The translations under genes and the position numbers were made by a program. 64,000 nt of DNA from Tipula vernalis (Eukaryota > Arthropoda > Insecta > Diptera > Tipulidae): contig OY282558.1 in the NCBI GenBank assembly GCA_958295665.1, forward strand, positions 457,141,995 through 457,205,994. Reading direction: 5' to 3'. Below the pieces are notes generated by a model. That model was not told the DNA's origin. It ran no database searches and was given only the letters and a program-made list of their open reading frames with translations. Positions 9,186 to 22,537 of this stretch are shown here, in pieces (within the stretch, counting starts at the first letter, position 1; every line of letters starts with the position of its first letter).

Positions 9186-12100
9186 CTATAGCTCAGCCGA
9201 TTCAGAGCTGTAAAAATCCAAAATCTGCAATTGTGCTCCGATTGCGGTTCTTGATACCTCAAATGATAGATCAGGAGACCTGTAATTGTTACGCCAAACC
9301 GCATTAAAATTGGTTGATTATTTCCATACATTTCACAGAAAAATCGATTCGAAGAAAATCACCTTACTATAGCTCAGCCGATTCAGAGCTGTAAAAATCC
9401 AAAATCTGCAATTGTGCTCCGATTGCTGTTCTTGACACCTCAAATGATAGGTCAGGACACCTGTAATTGCTATACCATACATTTCGTAGAAAGTTCGATT
9501 CGAAGAAAATCACCTTACTATAGCTCAGCCGATTCAGAGCTGTAAAAATCCAAAATCTGCAATTGTGCTCCGATTGCTGTTCTTGACACCTCAAATGATG
9601 GGTCAGAACACCTGTAATTGCTATACCATACATTTCGTAGAAAGTTCGATTCGAAGAAAATCACCTTACTATAGCTCAGCCGATTCATAGCTGTAAAAAT
9701 CCAAAATCTGCAATTGTGCTCCGATTGCGGTTCTTGACACCTCAAATGATAGGTCAGGACACCTGTAATTGCTATACCATACATTTCGTAGAAAGTTCGA
9801 TTCGAAGAAAATCACCTTACTATAGCTCAGCCGATTCATAGCTGTAAAAATCCAAAATCTGCAATTGTGCACCGATTGCGGTTTTTGATACCTCAAATGA
9901 TAGGTCTCGGGACCTGTAATTGTTATGCCAAACCGCATTAAAATTGGTTGATTATTTCCATACATTTCACAGAAAAATCGATTCGAAGAAAATCACCTTA
10001 CAATAGCTCAGCCGATTCAGAGCTGTAAAAATCCAAAATCTGCAATTGTACTCCGATTGCGGTTTTTGATACTTAAAATGATAGGTCAGGACACCTGTAA
10101 TTGCTATACCATACATTTCGTAGTATGTTCGATTCGAAGAAAATCACCTTACTATAGCTCAGCCGATTCAGAGCTGTAAAAATCCAAAATCTGCAATTGT
10201 GCTCCGATTGCTGTTCTTGACACCTCAAATAATAGGTCAGGACACCTGTAATTGCTATACCATACATTTCGTAGAAAGTTCGATTCGAAGAAAATCACCT
10301 TACTATATAGCTCAGCCGATTCCGAGCTGTAAAAATCCAAAATCTGAAATTGTGCTCCGATTGCGGTTTTTGATACCTCAAATGATAGGTCTCGGGACCT
10401 GTAATTGTTATGCCAAACCGCATTAAAATTGGTTAATTATTTCCATACATTTCACAGAAAAATCGATTCGAAGAAAATCACCTTACTATAGCTCAGCCGA
10501 TTCATAGCTGTAAAAATCCAAAATCTGCAATTGTGCTCCGATTGCGGTTCTTGACACATCAAATGATAGGTCAGGACACCTGTAATTGCTATACCATACA
10601 TTTCGTAGAAAGTTCGATTCGAAGAAAATCACCTTACTATAGCTCAGCCGATTCAGAGCTGTAAAAATGCAAAATCTGCAATTGTGCTCCGATTGCTGTT
10701 CTTGACACCTCAAATGAGAGGTCAGGAGACCTGTAATTGTTACGCCAAACCGCATAAAATTGGTTGATTATTTCCATACATTTCACAGAAAAATCGATTC
10801 GAAGAAAATCACCTTACTATAGCTCATCCGATTCAGAGCTGTAAAAATCCAAAATCTGCAATTGTGCTCCGATTGCGGTTTTTGATACCTCAAATGATAG
10901 GTCTCGGGACCTGTAATTTTTATGCCAAACCGCATTAAAATTGGTTGATTATTTCCATACATTTCACAGAAAAATCGATTCGAAGAAAATCACCTTACTA
11001 TAGCTCATCCGATTCAGAGCTGTAAAAATCCAAAATCTGCAATTGTGCTCCGATTGCGGTTCTTGACACCTCAAATGATAGGTCAGGACACCTGTAATTG
11101 CTATACCATACATTTCGTTGAAAGTTCGATTCGAAGAAAATCACCTTACTATAGCTCAGCCGATTCAGAGCTGTAAAAATCCAAAATCTGCAATTGTGCT
11201 CCGATTGCGGTTTTTGATACCTCAAATGATAGGTCTCGGGACCTGAAATTGTTATGCCAAACCGCATTAAAATTGGTTGATTATTTCCATACATTTCACA
11301 GAAAAATCGATTCGAAGAAAATCACCTTACTATAGCTCATCCGATTCAGAGCTGTAAAAATCCAAAATCTGCAATTGTGCTCCGATTGCTGTTCTTGACA
11401 CCTCAAATGATAGGTCAGGATACCTGTAATTGCTATACCATACATTTCGTTGAAAGTTCGATTCGAAGAAAATCACCTTACTATAGCTCAGCCGATTCAG
11501 AGCTGTAAAAATCCAAAATCTGCAATTGTGCTCCGATTGCGGTTTTTGACACCTCAAATGATAGGTCAGGACACCTGTAATTGCTATACCATACATTTCG
11601 TTAAAAGTTCGATTCGAAGAAAATCACCTTACTATAGCTCAGCCGATTCAGAGCTGTAAAAATCCAAAATCTGCAATTGTGCTCCGATTGCGGTTTTTGA
11701 TACCTCAAATGATAGGTCTCGGGACCTGAAATTGTTATGCCAAACCGCATTAAAATTGGTTGATTATTTCCATACATTTCACAGAAAAATCGATTCGAAG
11801 AAAATCACCTTACTATAGCTCAGCCGATTCAGAGCTGTAAAAATCCAAAATCTGCAATTGTGCTCCGATTGCGGTTTTTGATACCTCAAATGATAGGTCT
11901 CGGGACCTGTAATTGTTATGCCAAACCGCATTAAAATTGGTTGATTATTTCCATACATTTCACAGAAAAATCGATTCGAAGAAAATCACCTTACTATAGC
12001 TCAGCCGATTCAGAGCTGTACAAATCCAAAATCTGCAATTGTGCTCCGATTGCGGTTTTTGATACCTCAAATGATAGGTCTCGGGACCTGAAATTGTTAT

Positions 12101-12476
12101 GCCAAACCGCATTAAAATTGGTTGATTATTTCCATACATTTCACAGAAAAATCGATTCGAAGAAAATCACCTTACTATAGCTCAGCCGATTCAGAGCTGT
12201 AAAAATCCAAAATCTGCAATTGTGCTCCGATTGCTGTTCTTGACACCTCAAATGATAGGTCAGGACACCTGTAATTGCTATACCATACATTTCGTAGAAA
12301 GTTCGATTCGAAGAAAATCACCTTACTATAGCTCAGCCGATTCAGAGCTGTAAAAATCCAAAATCTGCAATTGTGCTCCGATTGCGGTTTTTGACACCTC
12401 AAATGATAGGTCAGGACACCTGTAATTGCTATACCATACATTTCGTAGAAAGTTCGATTCGAAGAAAATCACCTTA

Positions 12477-13744
12477 CTATAGCTCAGCCGATTCAGAGCT
12501 GTAAAAATCCAAAATCTGCAATTGTGCTCCGATTGCGGTTTTTGATACCTCAAATGATAGGTCTCGGGACCTGAAATTGTTATGCCAAACCGCATTAAAA
12601 TTGGTTGATTATTTCCATACATTTCACAGAAAAATCGATTCGAAGAAAATCACCTTACTATAGCTCAGCCGATTCAGAGCTGTAAAAATCCAAAATCTGC
12701 AATTGTGCTCCGATTGCGGTTCTTGACACCTCAAATGATAGGTCTCGGGACCTGTAATTGTTATGCCAAACCGCATTAAAATTGGTTGATTATTTCCATA
12801 CATTTCACAGAAAAATCGATTCGAAGAAAATCACCTTACTATAGCTCAGCCGATTCAGAGCTGTAAAAATCCAAAATCTGCAATTGTGCTCCGATTGCGG
12901 TTTTTGATACCTCAAATGATAGGTCTCGGGACCTGTAATTGTTATGCCAAACCGCATTAAAATTGGTTGATTATTTCCATACATTTCACAGAAAAATCGA
13001 TTCGAAGAAAATCACCTTACTATAAGCTCAGCCGATTCAGAGCTGTAAAAATCTAAAATCTGCAATTGTGCTCCGATTGCGGTTTTTGATACCTCAAATG
13101 ATAGGTCTCGGGACCTGAAATTGTTATGCCAAACCGCATTAAAATTGGTTGATTATTTCCATACATTTCACAGAAAAATCGATTCGAAGAAAATCACCTT
13201 ACTATAGCTCAGCCGATTCAGAGCTGTAAAAATCCAAAATCTGCAATTGTGCTCCGATTGCGGTTCTTGACACCTCAAATGATAGGTCTCGGGACCTGTA
13301 ATTGTTATGCCAAACCGCATTAAAATTGGTTGATTATTTCCATACATTTCACAGAAAAATCGATTCGAAGAAAATCACCTTACTATAGCTCAGCCGATTC
13401 AGAGCTGTAAAAATCCAAAATCTGCAATTGTGCTCCGATTGCGGTTTTTGATACCTCAAATGATAGGTCTCGGGACCTGTAATTGTTATGCCAAACCGCA
13501 TTAAAATTGGTTGATTATTTCCATACATTTCACAGAAAAATCGATTCGAAGAAAATCACCTTACTATAGCTCAGCCGATTCAGAGCTGTAAAAATCCAAA
13601 ATCTGCAATTGTGCTCCGATTGCGGTTTTTGATACCTCAAATGATAGGTCTCGGGACCTGAAATTGTTATGCCAAACCGCATTAAAATTGGTTGATTATT
13701 TCCATACATTTCACAGAAAAATCGATTCGAAGAAAATCACCTTA
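12477..13744 (+). repeat. run of seven long (B-length) monomers
   Basis: Seven successive 181-bp monomers with no A between them; one starts with an extra A (CTATAAGCTC at about 13020), making 1268 bp in all. Two of them (12658 and about 13202) are chimeric, with an A-type left half and a B-type right half. Confidence 0.9.
12658..12838 (+). repeat. chimeric monomer, A-type 5' half and B-type 3' half
   Basis: It carries the A diagnostic TTCTTGACACC and then the B diagnostics AGGTCTCGGGACC and the 30-bp segment. The switch lies in the shared CAAATGATAGGTC. The same chimera occurs at about 13202, 18426 and 29812 and elsewhere in the pure-B runs. Confidence 0.85.
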
Positions 13745-16700
13745 CTATAGCTCAGCCGATTCAGAGCTGTAAAAATCCAAAATCTGCAATTGTGCTCCGA
13801 TTGCGGTTCTTGACACCTCAAATGATAGGTCAGGACACCTGTAATTGCTATACCATACATTTCGTAGAAAGTTCGATTCGAAGAAAATCACCTTACTATA
13901 GCTCAGCCGATTCAGAGCTGTAAAAATCCAAAATCTGCAATTGTGCTCCGATTGCGGTTTTTGATACCTCAAATGATAGGTCTCGGGACCTGTAATTGTT
14001 ATGCCAAACCGCATTAAAATTGGTTAATTATTTCCATACATTTCACAGAAAAATCGATTCGAAGAAAATCACCTTACTATAGCTCAGCCGATTCAGAGCT
14101 GTAAAAATCCAAAATCTGCAATTGTGCTCCGATTGCGGTTCTTGACACCTCAAATGATAGGTCAGGACACCTGTAATTGCTATACCATACATTTCGTAGA
14201 AAGTTCGATTCAAAGAAAATCACCTTACTATAGCTCAGCCGATTCAGAGCTGTAAAAATCCAAAATCTGCAATTGTGCTCCGATTGCGGTTTTTGATACC
14301 TCAAATGATAGGTCTCGGGACCTGAAATTGTTATGCCAAACCGCATTAAAATTGGTTGATTATTTCCATACATTTCACAGAAAAATCGATTCGAAGAAAA
14401 TCACCTTACTATAGCTCAGCCGATTCAGAGCTGTAAAAATCCAAAATCTGCAATTGTGCTCCGATTGCGGTTCTTGACACCTCAAATGATAGGTCAGGAC
14501 ACCTGTAATTGCTATACCATACATTTCGTAGAAAGTTCGATTCAAAGAAAATCACCTTACTATAGCTCAGCCGATTCAGAGCTGTAAAAATCCAAAATCT
14601 GCAATTGTGCTCCGATTGCGGTTTTTGATACCTCAAATGATAGGTCTCGGGACCTGTAATTGTTATGCCAAACCGCATTAAAATTGGTTGATTATTTCCA
14701 TACATTTCACAGAAAAATCGATTCGAAGAAAATCACCTTACTATAGCTCAGCCGATTCAGAGCTGTAAAAATCCAAAATCTGCAATTGTGCTCCGATTGC
14801 GGTTCTTGACACCTCAAATGATAGGTCAGGACACCTGTAATTGCTATACCATACATTTCGTAGAAAGTTCGATTCAAAGAAAATCACCTTACTATAGCTC
14901 AGCCGATTCAGAGCTGTAAAAATCCAAAATCTGCAATTGTGCTCCGATTGCGGTTTTCGATACCTCAAATGATAGGTCTCGGGACCTGAAATTGTTATGC
15001 CAAACCGCATTAAAATTGGTTGATTATTTCCATACATTTCACAGAAAAATCGATTCGAAGAAAATCACCTTACTATAGCTCAGCCGATTCAGAGCTGTAA
15101 AAATCCAAAATCTGCAATTGTGCTCCGATTGCGGTTCTTGACACCTCAAATGATAGGTCAGGACACCTGTAATTGCTATACCATACATTTCGTAGAAAGT
15201 TCGATTCAAAGAAAATCACCTTACTATAGCTCAGCCGATTCAGAGCTGTAAAAATCCAAAATCTGCAATTGTGCTCCGATTGCGGTTTTTGATACCTCAA
15301 ATGATAGGTCTCGGGACCTGTAATTGTTATGCCAAACCGAATTAAAATTGGTTGATTATTTCCATACATTTCACAGAAAAATCGATTCGAAGAAAATCAC
15401 CTTACTATAGCTCAGCCGATTCAGAGCTGTAAAAATCCAAAATCTGCAATTGTGCTCCGATTGCGGTTCTTGACACCTCAAATGATAGGTCAGGACACCT
15501 GTAATTGCTATACCATACATTTCGTAGAAAGTTCGATTCGAAGAAAATCACCTTACTATAGCTCAGCCGATTCAGAGCTGTAAAAATCCAAAATCTGCAA
15601 TTGTGCTCCGATTGCGGTTTTTGATAACTCAAATGATAGGTCTCGGGACCTGTAATTGTTATGCCAAACCGCATTAAAATTGGTTGATTATTTCCATCCA
15701 TTTAACAGAAAAATCGATTCGAAGAAAATCACCTTACTATAGCTCAGCCGATTCAGAGCTGTAAAAATCCAAAATCTGCAATTGTGCTCCGATTGCGGTT
15801 CTTGACACCTCAAATGATAGGTCACGAGACCTGTAATTGCTATACCATACATTTCGAAGAAAGTTCGATTCGAAGAAAATCACCTTACTATAGCTCAGCC
15901 GATTCAGAGCTGTAAAAATCCAAAATCTGCAATTGTGCTCCGATTGCGGTTCTTGATACCTCAAAAGATAGGTCAGGACACCTGTAATTGCTATACCATA
16001 CATTTCGTAGAAAGTTCGATTCGAAGAAAATCACCTTACTACAGCTCAGCCGATTCAGAGCTGTAAAAATCCAAAATCTGCAATTGTGTTCCGATTGCGG
16101 TTCTTAATACCTCAAATGATAGGTCAGGAGACCTGTAATTGCTATACCATACATTTCGAAGAAAGTTCGATTCGAAGAAAATCACCTTACTATAGCTCAG
16201 CCGATTCAGAGCTGTAAAAATCCAAAATCTGCAATTTTGCTCCGATTGCGGTTCTTGACACCTCAAATGATAGGTCAGGAGACCTGTAATTGCTATACCA
16301 TACATTTCGAAGAAAGTTCGATTCGAAGAAAATCACCTTACTATAGCTCAGCCGATTCAGAGCTGTAAAAATCCAAAATCTGCAATTTTGCTCCGATTGC
16401 GGTTCTTGACACCTCAAATGATAGGTCAGGAGACCTGTAATTGCTATACCATACATTTCGAAGAAAGTTCGATTCGAAGAAAATCACCTTACTATAGCTC
16501 AGCCGATTCAGAGCTGTAAAAATCCAAAATCTGCAATTGTGCTCCGATTGCGGTTCTTGATACCTTAAATGATAGGTCACGAGACCTGTAATTGCTATAC
16601 CATACATTTCGAAGAAAGTTCGATTCGAAGAAAATCACCTTACTATAGCTCAGCCGATTCAGAGCTGTAAAAATCCAAAATCTGCAATTGTGCTCCGATT

Positions 16701-19089
16701 GCTGTTCTTGACACCTCAAATGATAGGTCAGGACACCTGTAATTGCTATACCATACATTTCGTAGAAAGTTCGATTCGAAGAAAATCACCTTACTATAGC
16801 TCAGCCGATTCAGAGCTGTAAAAATCCAAAATCTGCAATTGTGCTCCGATTGCGGTTCTTGATACCTCAAATGATAGATCAGGAGACCTGTAATTGTTAC
16901 GCCAAACCGCATTAAAATTGGTTGATTATTTCCATACATTTCACAGAAAAATCGATTCGAAGAAAATCACCTTACTATAGCTCAGCCGATTCAGAGCTGT
17001 AAAAATCCAAAATCTGCAATTGTGCTCCGATTGCTGTTCTTGACACCTCAAATGATAGGTCAGGACACCTGTAATTGCTATACCATACATTTCGTAGAAA
17101 GTTCGATTCGAAGAAAATCACCTTACTATAGCTCAGCCGATTCAGAGCTGTAAAAATCCAAAATCTGCAATTGTGCTCCGATTGCTGTTCTTGACACCTC
17201 AAATGATAGGTCAGAACACCTGTAATTGCTATACCATACATTTCGTAGAAAGTTCGATTCGAAGAAAATCACCTTACTATAGCTCAGCCGATTCATAGCT
17301 GTAAAAATCCAAAATCTGCAATTGTGCTCCGATTGCGGTTCTTGACACCTCAAATGATAGGTCAGGACACCTGTAATTGCTATACCATACATTTCGTAGA
17401 AAGTTCGATTCGAAGAAAATCACCTTACTATAGCTCAGCCGATTCATAGCTGTAAAAATCCAAAATCTGCAATTGTGCACCGATTGCGGTTTTTGATACC
17501 TCAAATGATAGGTCTCGGGACCTGTAATTGTTATGCCAAACCGCATTAAAATTGGTTGATTATTTCCATACATTTCACAGAAAAATCGATTCGAAGAAAA
17601 TCACCTTACAATAGCTCAGCCGATTCAGAGCTGTAAAAATCCAAAATCTGCAATTGTACTCCGATTGCGGTTTTTGATACTTAAAATGATAGGTCAGGAC
17701 ACCTGTAATTGCTATACCATACATTTCGTAGTATGTTCGATTCGAAGAAAATCACCTTACTATAGCTCAGCCGATTCAGAGCTGTAAAAATCCAAAATCT
17801 GCAATTGTGCTCCGATTGCTGTTCTTGACACCTCAAATAATAGGTCAGGACACCTGTAATTGCTATACCATACATTTCGTAGAAAGTTCGATTCGAAGAA
17901 AATCACCTTACTATATAGCTCAGCCGATTCCGAGCTGTAAAAATCCAAAATCTGAAATTGTGCTCCGATTGCGGTTTTTGATACCTCAAATGATAGGTCT
18001 CGGGACCTGTAATTGTTATGCCAAACCGCATTAAAATTGGTTAATTATTTCCATACATTTCACAGAAAAATCGATTCGAAGAAAATCACCTTACTATAGC
18101 TCAGCCGATTCAGAGCTGTAAAAATCCAAAATCTGCAATTGTGCTCCGATTGCGGTTCTTGACACCTCAAATGATAGGTCAGGACACCTGTAATTGTTAT
18201 ACCATACATTTCGTAGAAAGTTCGATTCGAAGAAAATCACCTTACTATAGCTCAGCCGATTCATAGCTGTAAAAATCCAAAATCTGCAATTGTGCACCGA
18301 TTGCGGTTTTTGATACCTCAAATGATAGGTCTCGGGACCTGTAATTGTTATGCCAAACCGCATTAAAATTGGTTGATTATTTCCATACATTTCACAGAAA
18401 AATCGATTCGAAGAAAATCACCTTACTATAGCTCAGCCGATTCAGAGCTGTAAAAATCCAAAATCTGCAATTGTGCTCCGATTGCGGTTCTTGACACCTC
18501 AAATGATAGGTCTCGGGACCTGTAATTGTTATGCCAAACCGCATTAAAATTGGTTAATTATTTCCATACATTTCACAGAAAAATCGATTCGAAGAAAATC
18601 ACCTTACTATAGCTCAGCCGATTCATAGCTGTAAAAATCCAAAATCTGCAATTGTGCTCCGATTGCGGTTCTTGACACATCAAATGATAGGTCAGGACAC
18701 CTGTAATTGCTATACCATACATTTCGTAGAAAGTTCGATTCGAAGAAAATCACCTTACTATAGCTCAGCCGATTCAGAGCTGTAAAAATGCAAAATCTGC
18801 AATTGTGCTCCGATTGCTGTTCTTGACACCTCAAATGAGAGGTCAGGAGACCTGTAATTGTTACGCCAAACCGCATAAAATTGGTTGATTATTTCCATAC
18901 ATTTCACAGAAAAATCGATTCGAAGAAAATCACCTTACTATAGCTCATCCGATTCAGAGCTGTAAAAATCCAAAATCTGCAATTGTGCTCCGATTGCAGT
19001 TCTTGACACCTCAAATGATAGGTCAGGACACCTGTAATTGCTATACCATACATTTCGTAGAAAGTTCGATTCAAAGAAAATCACCTTAC

Positions 19090-19126
19090 TAGCTCAGCCG
19101 AGTTCGATTCGAAGAAAATCACCTTA
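19090..19126 (+). repeat. 37-bp truncated monomer fragment
   Basis: A monomer start lacking three bases (CTAGCTCAGCCGA) is joined directly to a monomer end (GTTCGATTCGAAG...), removing the middle of the unit. It is the only such truncation I found in the array. No match is found at the corresponding place in copy 1, so it arose after the block duplication. Confidence 0.85.
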
Positions 19127-21269
19127 CTATAGCTCAGCCGATTCAGAGCTGTAAAAATCCAAAATCTGCAATTGTGCTCCGATTGCGGTTCTTGACACCT
19201 CAAATGATAGGTCAGGACACCTGTAATTGCTATACCATACATTTCGTAGAAAGTTCGATTCGAAGAAAATCACCTTACTATAGCTCAGCCGATTCAGAGC
19301 TGTAAAAATCCAAAATCTGCAATTGTGCTCCGATTGCGGTTTTTGATACCTCAAATGATAGGTCTCGGGACCTGTAATTGTTATGCCAAACCGCATTAAA
19401 ATTGGTTGATTATTTCCATACATTTCACAGAAAAATCGATTCGAATAAAATCACCTTACTATAGCTCAGCCGATTCATAGCTGTAAAAATCCAAAATCTG
19501 CAATTGTGCTCCGATTGCGGTTCTTGACACCTCAAATGATAGGTCAGGACACCTGTAATTGCTATACCATACATTTCGTAGAAAGTTCGATTCGAAGAAA
19601 ATCACCTTACTATAGCTCAGCCGATTCAGAGCTGTAAAAATCCAAAATCTGCAATTGTGCTCCGATTGCGGTTTTTGATACCTCAAATGATAGGTCTCGG
19701 GACCTGTAATTTTTATGCCAAACCGCATTAAAATTGGTTGATTATTTCCATACATTTCACAGAAAAATCGATTCGAAGAAAATCACCTTACTATAGCTCA
19801 TCCGATTCAGAGCTGTAAAAATCCAAAATCTGCAATTGTGCTCCGATTGCGGTTCTTGACACCTCAAATGATAGGTCAGGACACCTGTAATTGCTATACC
19901 ATACATTTCGTTGAAAGTTCGATTCGAAGAAAATCACCTTACTATAGCTCAGCCGATTCAGAGCTGTAAAAATCCAAAATCTGCAATTGTGCTCCGATTG
20001 CGGTTTTTGATACCTCAAATGATAGGTCTCGGGACCTGAAATTGTTATGCCAAACCGCATTAAAATTGGTTGATTATTTCCATACATTTCACAGAAAAAT
20101 CGATTCGAAGAAAATCACCTTACTATAGCTCATCCGATTCAGAGCTGTAAAAATCCAAAATCTGCAATTGTGCTCCGATTGCTGTTCTTGACACCTCAAA
20201 TGATAGGTCAGGATACCTGTAATTGCTATACCATACATTTCGTTGAAAGTTCGATTCGAAGAAAATCACCTTACTATAGCTCAGCCGATTCAGAGCTGTA
20301 AAAATCCAAAATCTGCAATTGTGCTCCGATTGCGGTTTTTGACACCTCAAATGATAGGTCAGGACACCTGTAATTGCTATACCATACATTTCGTTAAAAG
20401 TTCGATTCGAAGAAAATCACCTTACTATAGCTCAGCCGATTCAGAGCTGTAAAAATCCAAAATCTGCAATTGTGCTCCGATTGCGGTTTTTGATACCTCA
20501 AATGATAGGTCTCGGGACCTGAAATTGTTATGCCAAACCGCATTAAAATTGGTTGATTATTTCCATACATTTCACAGAAAAATCGATTCGAAGAAAATCA
20601 CCTTACTATAGCTCAGCCGATTCAGAGCTGTAAAAATCCAAAATCTGCAATTGTGCTCCGATTGCGGTTTTTGATACCTCAAATGATAGGTCTCGGGACC
20701 TGTAATTGTTATGCCAAACCGCATTAAAATTGGTTGATTATTTCCATACATTTCACAGAAAAATCGATTCGAAGAAAATCACCTTACTATAGCTCAGCCG
20801 ATTCAGAGCTGTAAAAATCCAAAATCTGCAATTGTGCTCCGATTGCGGTTTTTGATACCTCAAATGATAGGTCTCGGGACCTGAAATTGTTATGCCAAAC
20901 CGCATTAAAATTGGTTGATTATTTCCATACATTTCACAGAAAAATCGATTCGAAGAAAATCACCTTACTATAGCTCATCCGATTCAGAGCTGTAAAAATC
21001 CAAAATCTGCAATTGTGCTCCGATTGCTGTTCTTGACACCTCAAATGATAGGTCAGGACACCTGTAATTGCTATACCATACATTTCGTAGAAAGTTCGAT
21101 TCGAAGAAAATCACCTTACTATAGCTCAGCCGATTCAGAGCTGTAAAAATCCAAAATCTGCAATTGTGCTCCGATTGCGGTTTTTGACACCTCAAATGAT
21201 AGGTCAGGACACCTGTAATTGCTATACCATACATTTCGTAGAAAGTTCGATTCGAAGAAAATCACCTTA

Positions 21270-22537
21270 CTATAGCTCAGCCGATTCAGAGCTGTAAAAA
21301 TCCAAAATCTGCAATTGTGCTCCGATTGCGGTTTTTGATACCTCAAATGATAGGTCTCGGGACCTGAAATTGTTATGCCAAACCGCATTAAAATTGGTTG
21401 ATTATTTCCATACATTTCACAGAAAAATCGATTCGAAGAAAATCACCTTACTATAGCTCAGCCGATTCAGAGCTGTAAAAATCCAAAATCTGCAATTGTG
21501 CTCCGATTGCGGTTCTTGACACCTCAAATGATAGGTCTCGGGACCTGTAATTGTTATGCCAAACCGCATTAAAATTGGTTGATTATTTCCATACATTTCA
21601 CAGAAAAATCGATTCGAAGAAAATCACCTTACTATAGCTCAGCCGATTCAGAGCTGTAAAAATCCAAAATCTGCAATTGTGCTCCGATTGCGGTTTTTGA
21701 TACCTCAAATGATAGGTCTCGGGACCTGTAATTGTTATGCCAAACCGCATTAAAATTGGTTGATTATTTCCATACATTTCACAGAAAAATCGATTCGAAG
21801 AAAATCACCTTACTATAAGCTCAGCCGATTCAGAGCTGTAAAAATCCAAAATCTGCAATTGTGCTCCGATTGCGGTTTTTGATACCTCAAATGATAGGTC
21901 TCGGGACCTGAAATTGTTATGCCAAACCGCATTAAAATTGGTTGATTATTTCCATACATTTCACAGAAAAATCGATTCGAAGAAAATCACCTTACTATAG
22001 CTCAGCCGATTCAGAGCTGTAAAAATCCAAAATCTGCAATTGTGCTCCGATTGCGGTTCTTGACACCTCAAATGATAGGTCTCGGGACCTGTAATTGTTA
22101 TGCCAAACCGCATTAAAATTGGTTGATTATTTCCATACATTTCACAGAAAAATCGATTCGAAGAAAATCACCTTACTATAGCTCAGCCGATTCAGAGCTG
22201 TAAAAATCCAAAATCTGCAATTGTGCTCCGATTGCGGTTTTTGATACCTCAAATGATAGGTCTCGGGACCTGTAATTGTTATGCCAAACCGCATTAAAAT
22301 TGGTTGATTATTTCCATACATTTCACAGAAAAATCGATTCGAAGAAAATCACCTTACTATAGCTCAGCCGATTCAGAGCTGTAAAAATCCAAAATCTGCA
22401 ATTGTGCTCCGATTGCGGTTTTTGATACCTCAAATGATAGGTCTCGGGACCTGAAATTGTTATGCCAAACCGCATTAAAATTGGTTGATTATTTCCATAC
22501 ATTTCACAGAAAAATCGATTCGAAGAAAATCACCTTA
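21270..22537 (+). repeat. run of seven long (B-length) monomers, copy of 12477-13744
   Basis: Same length (1268 bp) and the same extra-A monomer (about 21814) as the run at 12477-13744, offset by 8793 bp. It belongs to block copy 2. Confidence 0.88.

Larger units (their letters stand above)
7948..15404 (+). repeat. large higher-order block, copy 1
   Basis: This segment recurs at 15556-24197 with nearly all monomer-specific variants in the same order. Examples are CCATCCATTTAACAG at about 8085 and 15693, the CTACAGCTC variant at about 8432 and 16040, and TAGTATGTTCG at about 10122 and 17730. The offset is 7608 bp at the left, rising to 8121 and then 8793 bp because copy 2 has gained monomers. 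Left of 7948 the correspondence fails. Confidence 0.88.

Noticed and set aside
14160..14230. CENP-B-box-like sequence in the A monomer (TTTCGTAGAAAGTTCG)
   Set aside because: The left TTCG and the central A fit the box, but the essential CGGG is replaced by TTCG, with three of four positions wrong. No better match was found on either strand.
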